Below, piece after piece: positions 1 through 5,244 of a DNA stretch of 6,643 bases (within the stretch, counting starts at the first letter, position 1; the number at the start of each line of letters is the position of its first letter). The position numbers and the translations under genes are program-made. The DNA lies in contig DLHV01000135.1 in the NCBI GenBank assembly GCA_002483395.1, positions 33,136 to 39,778 on the forward strand. The letters are read 5' to 3'. The notes below the pieces were generated by a model. The model searched no databases and was not told the DNA's origin. It worked only from the letters and a program-made list of their open reading frames with translations. The DNA comes from Chloracidobacterium sp. UBA7659 (lineage in GTDB: Bacteria; Acidobacteriota; Blastocatellia; Pyrinomonadales; Pyrinomonadaceae).

Positions 1-2
1 TA

Positions 3-596
3 TTAACTTTCGACGACGGTGGCGTGAGCTCCGCCACTCAAATCGCTCCACTGCTCGAAGAATTTGGTTGGCGTGGACATTTTTTCGTAACTGCCGGTCA
101 AATAGATTCCAAAGGCTTTGTTTCATCCACTCAAATTCGGGACCTCTCAAAAAAAGGCCATCTTATCGGGAGTCATTCCTGGTCACATCCGTCCAGAATG
201 TCAAAATGTTCGGAGAATAAACTTGCGTTTGAATGGAGCAAAAGTGTAAAGCGGTTGTCGCAAATCCTCGATCAACCGATCGAGATGGCCTCGGTACCGG
301 GCGGTTTTTTCTCCCCCGCAGTTGCTCACACGGCAGCAGATGCCGGCATAAAGGCCCTTTTTACATCGGAGCCTACCAAGCGTGGGTATTATTTAGACGA
401 ATGTTTGGTACTGGGACGATACACACTGCTGGACGGCATGCCGCCGGAGGTTTCGGCTTCGCTGGTAGCTAATCGAGTTTCTTTTGAGCAGGCAAGACAG
501 TATGCTTTCTGGAATGCGAAAAAAGCTGTCAAATATATGGCTGGTGAAAAGTATTTGACATTTCGGCGAAAGATTCTGAATAAGAATGCAGAATAA
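3..596 (+). CDS. Polysaccharide deacetylase, NodB-homology domain (5' partial)
   Basis: This is the C-terminal 197 residues of a carbohydrate esterase family 4 type protein, and its start lies left of the window. The reading frame is open from base 3 and opens with LTFDDGG, the first NodB motif, whose two Asp residues supply the catalytic base and a metal ligand in the family. The second motif, HSWSH, is at visible residues 58-62 and gives the two metal-binding His. A PGGFFSP segment fits motif 3. A GTG at 24 would give an apparent start, but it would cut off the catalytic Asp pair, so it is internal. The family removes N-acetyl groups from envelope or exported polysaccharides. The basic C-terminal tail resembles deacetylases found in exopolysaccharide gene clusters. 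The substrate cannot be told from this fragment. No signal peptide can be judged because the N-terminus is missing. Confidence 0.88.
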   Translation, partial: LTFDDGGVSSATQIAPLLEEFGWRGHFFVTAGQIDSKGFVSSTQIRDLSKKGHLIGSHSWSHPSRMSKCSENKLAFEWSKSVKRLSQILDQPIEMASVPGGFFSPAVAHTAADAGIKALFTSEPTKRGYYLDECLVLGRYTLLDGMPPEVSASLVANRVSFEQARQYAFWNAKKAVKYMAGEKYLTFRRKILNKNAE

Positions 597-973
597 CTGG
601 CGAGTCCGATACGTCAAACCTCAGTGACAATCCCCAGCAGTCAAGTGTTATCGCTTCTTGAATGTCAGACCACAAAGAATTCAGCGGTTTCTCTCACAGT
701 AAAATTGACCGGTAATGGAAAGACTTAGGACTGCGCGGAAGCACAAATCCGCAAGGTGACGAAATGTCGAAGTCGATGGGCCATTTGGAGTCAAGCCCCA
801 GGCGGCGAACCGCGAGAGCAAAAAAACTTGAAGCACTCGATCACCGACAAACCGATTCTTCTTAATAACAACAATAATCCGTTTTTTGTTAATACGAATC
901 AGATTTAAGAAATTGTCGGGAAAGGACCTTTGAGTTTTGACCCCATTTCGTCAATTTCTGTCTTGCTCTCCGA

Positions 974-979
974 TATAAT
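974..979 (+). promoter_or_regulatory. Perfect -10-like hexamer TATAAT upstream of the tRNA
   Basis: TATAAT matches the sigma-70 -10 consensus exactly and sits in AT-rich sequence 92 bp before the tRNA. No convincing -35 hexamer lies 16-19 bp upstream, and there is no extended TGn motif. It is a candidate only. Confidence 0.25.
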
Positions 980-1006
980 AAAGTGCGAATAAACCGTCTC
1001 CTAACC

Positions 1007-1035
1007 TTGACACTCATACCGGCATTTGGCATTCT
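1007..1035 (+). promoter_or_regulatory. Candidate promoter for tRNA-Val
   Basis: TTGACA at 1007-1012 is a perfect -35 consensus. With a 17-bp spacer the -10 would be CATTCT at 1030-1035, which matches only three of six bases. Transcription would start near 1042, about 30 nt before the mature tRNA, a normal leader length. The -35 is strong and the -10 is weak, so this is tentative. Confidence 0.35.
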
Positions 1036-1070
1036 TTAAGCTCGCTTTTCTCTTGAAATTGCGAGGGTAT

Positions 1071-1146
1071 AGTCTCTTAGCTCAGTTGGTAGAGCATTAC
1101 CTTGACAAGGTAGGGGTCAGCAGTTCGAGTCTGCTAGAGACTACCA
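1071..1146 (+). tRNA. tRNA-Val (anticodon GAC)
   Basis: A complete 76-nt cloverleaf with an encoded CCA end. The acceptor stem AGTCTCT (1071-1077) pairs perfectly with AGAGACT (1136-1142). The D stem is GCTC/GAGC (1080-1083 and 1092-1095). The anticodon stem TTACC/GGTAG closes with one wobble pair around the loop TTGACAA (1102-1108). The anticodon GAC is at 1104-1106 and reads GUC, and also GUU if wobble is allowed. The T arm AGCAG-TTCGAGT-CTGCT spans 1119-1135. The discriminator A is at 1143 and CCA at 1144-1146. The gene stands alone. No copy of its 3' end is seen downstream, so there is no sign of an integration site. Confidence 0.97.
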
Positions 1147-1160
1147 TTTGAATCAGTGTT

Positions 1161-1223
1161 GAGTTGTGAGTGGTGAGTTATGAGTTGAAGAACTTGTTCA
1201 TCACTCATAGTCCATCACTCACC
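1161..1223. repeat. Heptad-repeat hairpin element, copy 1
   Basis: Four consecutive 7-bp units of the type GAGTKRT fill 1161-1188. After an 11-nt spacer, units of the complementary type (ATCACTC, ATAGTCC, ATCACTC) fill 1200-1220. The two arms pair imperfectly into a hairpin, and several mismatches are G-U wobbles. The element begins 15 bp after the tRNA. It has no T run, so it is not a standard terminator, although it might stabilise or end the tRNA transcript. The architecture matches the element at 4530-4599. Heptamer repeats are known from other bacteria, notably cyanobacteria; a shared origin is not shown here. Confidence 0.7.
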
Positions 1224-1226
1224 GTT

Positions 1227-1351
1227 ATTCGATAAGATGCTTACGAAGAACTTTGCTGTTTTCATAACTACTACGACACGCTTCTAATGGCGTGAAGGTA
1301 AGATCACGCCTAAAGGCGTAACTCTTACAGGCAAAGTCGCTCTTATCGAAT
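1227..1351 (+). other. Nested multi-stem element (possible structured RNA or palindromic mobile repeat)
   Basis: An 11-bp perfect outer stem joins 1227-1237 (ATTCGATAAGA) to 1341-1351. Inside it, ACTTTGC (1250-1256) pairs with GCAAAGT (1331-1337). Inside that are two hairpins: CACGC/GCGTG (1277-1281 with 1290-1294, loop of 8), and a compound hairpin with GTAAGA/TCTTAC (1298-1303 with 1323-1328) capped by ACGCC-TAAA-GGCGT (1306-1319). A competing 7-bp stem, GGCGTGA (1289-1295) with TCACGCC (1304-1310), would break both inner hairpins. It lies about 150 nt before the thrS ATG, so a leader RNA is possible. It shows no T-box consensus. It may instead be an interspersed palindromic repeat. No named RNA family is recognised. 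The strand is assumed from thrS. Confidence 0.55.
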
Positions 1352-1377
1352 CAAATCTTGGTTAGTAGTAGGAATTG

Positions 1378-1407
1378 TTGATCGTTGATTTAGTTTGAGC
1401 GACTAAT
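1378..1407 (+). promoter_or_regulatory. Candidate thrS promoter
   Basis: TTGATC (1378-1383) and ACTAAT (1402-1407) each match the sigma-70 hexamers at four of six positions and are 18 bp apart. A transcript from here would begin at the base of the long hairpin at 1410-1484 and would lack the nested structure at 1227-1351. The match is weak. Confidence 0.25.
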
Positions 1408-1409
1408 TT

Positions 1410-1484
1410 GCAGAAGCCTGCGCGTAAGCAAGGGCGATACACGCAAGTTGGATGTTACGCCATTACTAACGTGCGGGCTTCTGC
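1410..1484. repeat. Long hairpin repeat A upstream of thrS
   Basis: Arms at 1410-1436 and 1458-1484 are 27 bp each and agree at 22 of 27 positions. Two of the five differences are G-U wobbles in RNA. The loop is 21 nt (1437-1457). The outer end reads GCAGAAGCC...GGCTTCTGC. The hairpin ends 20 bp before the thrS ATG, and a possible TTG start at 1448 lies in its loop. It resembles a REP/MITE-like palindromic unit and has the same geometry as the hairpin at 3464-3539. Confidence 0.75.
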
Positions 1485-1504
1485 ATAAAACGATTAACGA
1501 ATGT

Positions 1505-3460
1505 ATGAGCGAATTAAACGTAAAATACGGTGAAAATCAGCGGTCTATTCCTGCGCCCGCGACGGTTGCAGATGCGCTGAAGGCGTTTGACCGCGACGTT
1601 CTGAAAAAGTCGCTAGCGGCGAAAGTTAATGGCGAGGAAGTCGATCTGAATAAAGAGTTGACCGCTACGGACGAATTTCTGTCGATCGAGCCGATCATGG
1701 CCGACACACGCGATGGGCTTGAAGTTATTCGCCATTCGACCGCTCACCTGCTGGCCGCCGCCGTACTCGATCTGTTTCCTGGAACGAAGCTCGGCATTGG
1801 GCCGGCGTTAATGGAAGACCCGCGTTACGGGTTCTTTTATGATGTCATCGCTCCGCGCAACCTTACCGAGGAAGACCTGCCGGTTATCGAGAAAAAAATG
1901 AAGGCGATGGCTAAGCAAAATCTGGTTTATCGCCGCGAAGATATAGAAAAGGCAAATATCCTCGACATTTTCGAGCAGCGTGAAGAACCGCTCAAGCGCG
2001 AGTTGATCGACGAAAAGGTCGCGGACACGGCGAGCGTTTATTACATAGATAATTCGCCCTTCATCGATTTTTGTCTCGGGCCGCATGTTCCGCATACCGG
2101 CAAGCTGCAGGCGTTCAAGCTCCTCGCGTTGTCCGGAGCATATTGGAAAGGCGATGCCGAGAACCAGCAGATGCAGCGTATCTACGGAACCGCGTTCGCG
2201 ACCCAAGCCGAACTCGACGCATGGGTAAAACAGCGTGAGGAAGCAGAAAAACGCGATCATCGTCGTTTGGGCAAGGAACTCGATCTGTTTTCGATCTCTG
2301 ATGATTACGGCCCAGGTTTGATCCTTTGGCATCCGAAGGGCGGCATTGTCCGCATGGAAATGGAGCGGTTGCTTCGCGAAGAGCTTGAACAGCGAAGCTA
2401 CAGCTTTGTATTCACGCCGCATATCGCGAAACGCAATCTCTGGTTTACAAGCGGCCACGAAGAAAATTATGCCGATTCAATGTACGCGCCGACGAGCATC
2501 GAGGATGAGGAATATCGGCTCAAACCGATGAACTGCCCGTTCCATATCGGCATTTACAAATCGTCGCCGCGTTCATACCGCGACCTGCCACAGCGTTATT
2601 CGGAAATGGGTACTGTTTATCGCGCCGAGCTTTCCGGTACGCTGCACGGCCTGATGCGGGTCCGCGGTTTTTCGGTCGATGACGCGCATCTATTTATGCG
2701 GCCGGACCAAGTCCACGCCGAAGTGGCGGATTGTCTCGATTTTGCGATAAAGGTTTTCGAGACATATGGTTTCGACAAAGTGAAGTTCGAATTATCGGTA
2801 CGCGGCGGTGCTGAAAATAAAGGTTATTTGGGGGCGGACGAAGAGTGGATCAGCGCGGAAGAGCAGCTTGCCAGTGCTCTTAAAGAACGCGACATCGCTT
2901 ACGAACGTATCGAGGGCGAGGCGGCGTTTTACGGACCGAAGATCGATATCAAGATCGAAGATGCGATCGGACGCATTTGGCAACTAGGAACGATCCAGCT
3001 TGATTTCAACTTGCCGAAGCGGTTCGAGCTCGAATACACCGGCGATGATAATTTGAAACATCAGCCGATCATGATCCATCGCGCGTTATTTGGTTCCATC
3101 GAAAGGTTCTTTGGTGTCCTGATCGAGCACTACGCCGGGGCGTTTCCGCTTTGGCTTGCCCCGGTGCAGGTAGCCGTTTTGCCGATCACCGACCGCATCA
3201 ACGAATATGCGGAGAATGTCGCCGCCGAATTGCGGGCTTCCGGTTTCAGAGTTGAAGCTAATACGAAATCTGATAAAATCGGTGCGAAAATACGTGACGC
3301 ACAGTTGCAGAAAGTGCCGTATATGTTAGTTTTAGGCGATAAGGAGCTTGAAGAAGGCTCGGTCGCGGTTAGGGAAAGAAAGCAGGGCGACATCGGCGCG
3401 ATGCCGCTCAACGAATTTGTGGAGATGATCCGGCGGCAGAAATTGCAGCGGAGTCTTTAG
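1505..3460 (+). CDS. thrS: Threonine--tRNA ligase (ThrRS)
   Basis: This cytoplasmic class II synthetase charges tRNA-Thr with threonine using ATP. At 651 residues it is of normal length. Residues 1-63 form the TGS domain. The editing domain follows, with HSTAH (His77, His81) and CLGPH (Cys190, His194), the residues that clear mis-charged Ser-tRNA-Thr in the family. The catalytic core has the three zinc ligands Cys344 (MNCP), His395 (DDAH) and His525 (HRALFGS), and the motif 2 stretch MGTVYRAE. The C-terminal anticodon-binding domain runs from about residue 550 and includes LGDKE. I chose the ATG at 1505 because the TGS fold begins right there. An in-frame TTG at 1448 would add 19 residues encoded inside hairpin A. 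Neither start has a clear SD. The stop lies 3 bp before hairpin B, with infC downstream. Confidence 0.97.
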   Translation: MSELNVKYGENQRSIPAPATVADALKAFDRDVLKKSLAAKVNGEEVDLNKELTATDEFLSIEPIMADTRDGLEVIRHSTAHLLAAAVLDLFPGTKLGIGPALMEDPRYGFFYDVIAPRNLTEEDLPVIEKKMKAMAKQNLVYRREDIEKANILDIFEQREEPLKRELIDEKVADTASVYYIDNSPFIDFCLGPHVPHTGKLQAFKLLALSGAYWKGDAENQQMQRIYGTAFATQAELDAWVKQREEAEKRDHRRLGKELDLFSISDDYGPGLILWHPKGGIVRMEMERLLREELEQRSYSFVFTPHIAKRNLWFTSGHEENYADSMYAPTSIEDEEYRLKPMNCPFHIGIYKSSPRSYRDLPQRYSEMGTVYRAELSGTLHGLMRVRGFSVDDAHLFMRPDQVHAEVADCLDFAIKVFETYGFDKVKFELSVRGGAENKGYLGADEEWISAEEQLASALKERDIAYERIEGEAAFYGPKIDIKIEDAIGRIWQLGTIQLDFNLPKRFELEYTGDDNLKHQPIMIHRALFGSIERFFGVLIEHYAGAFPLWLAPVQVAVLPITDRINEYAENVAAELRASGFRVEANTKSDKIGAKIRDAQLQKVPYMLVLGDKELEEGSVAVRERKQGDIGAMPLNEFVEMIRRQKLQRSL

Positions 3461-3463
3461 TTG

Positions 3464-3539
3464 GCAGAAACGCGAGTGTGAACGAGCGTGCATCAGGCTC
3501 CGGCCCGACAAGCACGCTCCCTAACGGTTGCGTCTCCGC
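3464..3539. repeat. Long hairpin repeat B between thrS and infC
   Basis: Arms at 3464-3491 and 3512-3539 are 28 bp each and agree at 20 of 28 positions, including a perfect 8-bp apex GAGCGTGC/GCACGCTC. The loop is 20 nt (3492-3511). It starts 3 bp after the thrS stop and ends 14 bp before the infC SD. There is no T run after it, so a terminator role is unlikely. It could protect the thrS mRNA 3' end or separate expression of the two genes. The outer GCAGAA end and the geometry match hairpin A. Confidence 0.7.
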
Positions 3540-3553
3540 CCGGGAATTAACAA

Positions 3554-3560
3554 AAGGAGG
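3554..3560 (+). promoter_or_regulatory. Strong SD of infC that fixes an AUC start
   Basis: AAGGAGG, extended by a T to AAGGAGGT, is complementary to the anti-SD end of 16S rRNA over eight bases. It stands 5 nt before the in-frame ATC at 3566. No ATG, GTG or TTG lies at a usable distance in the infC frame. The next GTG at 3653 is about 90 nt away and would cut the conserved IF3 N-terminus. Confidence 0.85.
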
Positions 3561-3565
3561 TTAGT

Positions 3566-4264
3566 ATCGCAAGAAGATTTGGTGGAAATAGAAATCGCCC
3601 GCGTTTTCGTGAGCCGCTCCATCGCACGAACGAACGGATAAGAGTCCCATCGGTGCGGGTAGTAACAGAGGACGGCGAGACTTTTGGAGTAATGGACACA
3701 CGCGATGCGGTCGCGAAAGCACGCGAAATGGGGCTGGATCTGGTCGAGATCGCTCCGACGGCAAAACCGCCGGTCTGTAAGATCATCGACTACGGAAAGT
3801 TTCTCTACGAGCAAAAGAAAAAGGCCCATGAAGCGAAGAAAAAACAGGTCACTGTGCAGGTCAAAGAGATCAAATTCCGGCCGGGCACGGACGATCACGA
3901 TTACGACTATCGTATGGAACATGCCCGGCAATGGCTGGGCGAAGGCGACAAGGTTCGGGCAGCGATCGCGTTCCGCGGCCGCGAAATGACGCACCGCGAG
4001 CTTGGTGCAAAGATATTAAAAAAATTGACTGTCGATCTGGCCGATCTGGCCGATGTCGAGGTTTATCCGAAGATGGAAGGCTATCAGATGTTCACCATCT
4101 TTATTCCGAAAAAAGCCAAGCCGGAAGTGAAAAAGACATCTGCACCGGCACCGGCTGAAAAAAAAGCCGAAAAGGTCGAGAAGCCTGGGCCGGTGAAAAA
4201 GGAACCGAAAAAAGCCGCGGCTAAAGCCACGGCCGAACCTAAGGCCGAAGACGAGATTTTTTGA
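3566..4264 (+). CDS. infC: Translation initiation factor IF-3, probable ATC start and basic C-terminal tail
   Basis: IF3 binds the 30S subunit, keeps it free of 50S and rejects wrong start codons and initiator pairings. From ATC the protein is 232 residues, against about 180 in E. coli. The family N-terminus is visible as HRTNERIR followed by VRVVTEDGETFGV. The IF3-N domain runs to about residue 80 (DLVEIAPTAKPPVCKIIDYGKF). A Lys-rich linker comes next. IF3-C follows, from VQVKEIKFRPGTD through FRGREMTHRELG to about residue 183. Residues 184-232 are a Lys/Ala/Pro/Glu-rich low-complexity tail, likely disordered. An in-frame stop at 3548-3550 limits the start to 3551 or later, and the SD points to ATC at 3566. 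Rare AUN starts are known for infC and allow IF3 to repress its own translation; that this applies here is inference. GTG at 3653 is the conventional but unlikely alternative. Confidence 0.93.
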   Translation: MARRFGGNRNRPRFREPLHRTNERIRVPSVRVVTEDGETFGVMDTRDAVAKAREMGLDLVEIAPTAKPPVCKIIDYGKFLYEQKKKAHEAKKKQVTVQVKEIKFRPGTDDHDYDYRMEHARQWLGEGDKVRAAIAFRGREMTHRELGAKILKKLTVDLADLADVEVYPKMEGYQMFTIFIPKKAKPEVKKTSAPAPAEKKAEKVEKPGPVKKEPKKAAAKATAEPKAEDEIF

Positions 4265-4271
4265 TAGAACA

Positions 4272-4294
4272 GCGATGTGCCGAAAGGCATTAAC
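4272..4294 (+). other. Small GAAA-capped hairpin in the infC-rpmI gap
   Basis: TGCC-GAAA-GGCA near 4278-4289 forms a four-base stem with a GNRA-type tetraloop. A GCG/CGC pair can extend it across an internal loop. It lies between the infC stop and the rpmI SD. L20 represses this operon in some bacteria by binding mRNA that mimics 23S rRNA. This hairpin is too short for me to claim that role. Confidence 0.3.
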
Positions 4295-4325
4295 GCAATG
4301 ATAAGCAGGAGATAATAAAAGAGTT

Positions 4326-4529
4326 ATGCCAAAACTAAAAACACACAAAGGCGCGGCAAAGCGTTTTCGCTCGACGGCGTCGGGCAAATTCAAACGCGGC
4401 CATTCGCACGCCCGTCATATTTTGACGAAGAAGACGGCGAAGCGTAAACGCAATCTGGACATCGACGTAATGGTGTCCGAAGGCGACCAGAAACGCGTAG
4501 AGAAAATGCTGCCGTACGGAAGAGACTAA
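4326..4529 (+). CDS. rpmI: 50S ribosomal protein L35 (bL35)
   Basis: A 67-residue basic protein of normal bL35 length, part of the large ribosomal subunit. It opens with [14 protein letters not shown], the family signature, and carries [14 protein letters not shown] in the middle, rich in Lys and Arg for rRNA contact. The end is MLPYGRD. The start is the only in-frame ATG after a stop at 4302-4304. The nearest SD-like motif, AGGAG at 4307-4311, is 14 nt away, which is long, so translation may be weak or coupled to infC. It lies 61 bp after infC. The 88-bp gap to rplT holds the second heptad hairpin. Confidence 0.97.
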   Translation: MPKLKTHKGAAKRFRSTASGKFKRGHSHARHILTKKTAKRKRNLDIDVMVSEGDQKRVEKMLPYGRD

Positions 4530-4599
4530 TTGAGAATTGATAGTTGAAAATTGAGAATTTCTGACAATTTTTCATTGTCCATTATCAATTTTCAATTTC
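4530..4599. repeat. Heptad-repeat hairpin element, copy 2
   Basis: Four units of the type TTGARAA (one is TTGATAG) fill 4530-4557. A 10-nt spacer follows. Four units of complementary type (TTTTTCA, TTGTCCA, TTATCAA, TTTTCAA) then fill 4568-4595, with a partial unit to 4599. The arms pair best over the outer two units (12 of 14 positions). The element starts directly after the rpmI stop and ends 6 bp before the rplT SD. Like copy 1, it contains a GTCCAT core in the right arm, although the unit sequences differ. It is AT-rich, unlike the genes on either side. Confidence 0.75.
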
Positions 4600-4617
4600 A
4601 CTACGAAGGAGTGAATT

Positions 4618-4992
4618 ATGCCTAGAGCAAAACGTGGAAATAAGCGTCTTGAGAAACGCAAAAAAATATTGGCCTTAGCCAAAGGCTATCGTGGAACGAA
4701 ATCAAAACTGTATCGCTCGGCCAAAGAATCGGTCGAACGCGCGCTCAATTTTGCCTATACCGGCCGAAAGCTGAAAAAACGCGATTTTCGTAAATTATGG
4801 ATCGTCCGAATCAACGCGGCCTGCCGCCTTAACGACATCAAATATTCGCAATTCATCCACGGCCTGAACCTGGCCGAGATCGAATTGGACCGAAAGGTAC
4901 TCGCGGATCTGGCCGTCAAGCAGCCGGAAGCATTTGCCGCGGTTGTCGGGCAAGCAAAGGATGCGATCGGCAAGCGGGCCCAAGCGGCGTAG
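4618..4992 (+). CDS. rplT: 50S ribosomal protein L20 (bL20)
   Basis: A 124-residue basic protein (118 in E. coli) that binds 23S rRNA early in 50S assembly and in several bacteria represses its own operon. The long basic N-terminal region runs from [18 protein letters not shown] through [13 protein letters not shown]. The globular C-terminal domain contains [13 protein letters not shown] and [25 protein letters not shown], close to the family pattern. An AAGGAG at 4606-4611 stands 6 nt before the ATG and supports this start. It is the last gene of the classic thrS-infC-rpmI-rplT cluster. Two small genes follow in the same direction after 30 bp. Confidence 0.97.
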   Translation: MPRAKRGNKRLEKRKKILALAKGYRGTKSKLYRSAKESVERALNFAYTGRKLKKRDFRKLWIVRINAACRLNDIKYSQFIHGLNLAEIELDRKVLADLAVKQPEAFAAVVGQAKDAIGKRAQAA

Positions 4993-5022
4993 GTTTGTGA
5001 TAAACTTGGGCTTGAGGATTTT

Positions 5023-5244
5023 ATGATAACTATCAAATTCTCCGATCCGGACACAAGGTTAGAGGCTCTTGGTTTTCTTCTCGGTCGATTTTCCGGGCGA
5101 GCGCTGAAATCCGGTGAGGTCCTTGTACCCGAAGCCGCCTTGCAAGCCCTCGCTTACGAAGGTTATCAATTTACTGTGCTTGGCAAATCGACCTATGAGC
5201 AGCAGATTGCGGCGTTTCGAGATATTGTTACCCCGGCGGTTTAA
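5023..5244 (+). CDS. Small conserved-looking protein of unknown function (73 aa)
   Basis: I do not recognise a named family. The 73-residue protein has no signal peptide or membrane segment. It starts with a beta-like stretch (MITIKF), then RLEALGFLLGRFSGR, then SGEVLVPEAALQALAYEG, and ends with an FTVLGKSTYEQQ segment. This looks like a compact folded alpha/beta domain and not a chance ORF. GAGGA at 5014-5018 stands 4 nt before the ATG. It lies 30 bp after rplT with no terminator seen between, so it may be co-transcribed. Its 3' end overlaps the next gene by 50 bp in another frame, which suggests that the two work as a pair. Confidence 0.65.
   Translation: MITIKFSDPDTRLEALGFLLGRFSGRALKSGEVLVPEAALQALAYEGYQFTVLGKSTYEQQIAAFRDIVTPAV

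Larger units (their letters stand above)
597..1070. other. Intergenic stretch without a recognisable gene
   Basis: I see no ORF with protein-like character on either strand, only fragments interrupted by stops. There are small inverted repeats, such as AGAAATTG near 908 with its complement CAATTTCT near 952, but none is followed by a T run. The right part is AT-rich (about 860-990) and holds promoter-like hexamers ahead of the tRNA. No terminator for the deacetylase gene stands out. The stretch could hold decayed sequence, but I cannot identify a parent gene. Confidence 0.5.

Noticed and set aside
814..828. Hairpin GCGG-CGAA-CCGC near an A run as a terminator
   Set aside because: The stem is only 4 bp and the homopolymer is A on the plus strand. 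In the minus direction the T run would precede the stem, so it cannot terminate either strand.
1071..1146. tRNA-Val as an integration site for a mobile element
   Set aside because: No duplicate of the tRNA 3' end and no integrase gene are visible in the window.
1161..1223. CRISPR-like direct repeats
   Set aside because: The units are 7 bp, contiguous and inverted in the second half. There are no spacers and no cas genes.
1289..1319. Integron attC site in the ACGCC/GGCGT repeats
   Set aside because: The RYYYAAC and GTTRRRY core boxes are missing and no integrase or cassette genes are present.
1224..1351. T-box riboswitch upstream of thrS
   Set aside because: I found no AGGGTGG-type antiterminator consensus, no specifier loop geometry and no following terminator with a T run.
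1808..2458. 216-codon ORF on the minus strand inside thrS
   Set aside because: It lies fully antisense to conserved ThrRS catalytic and editing sequence, shows no family pattern, and is explained by codon bias of the opposite strand.
3521..3994. 157-codon minus-strand ORF across the thrS-infC gap and infC
   Set aside because: It runs antisense to conserved IF3 and its composition looks random. IF3 on the plus strand accounts for the sequence.
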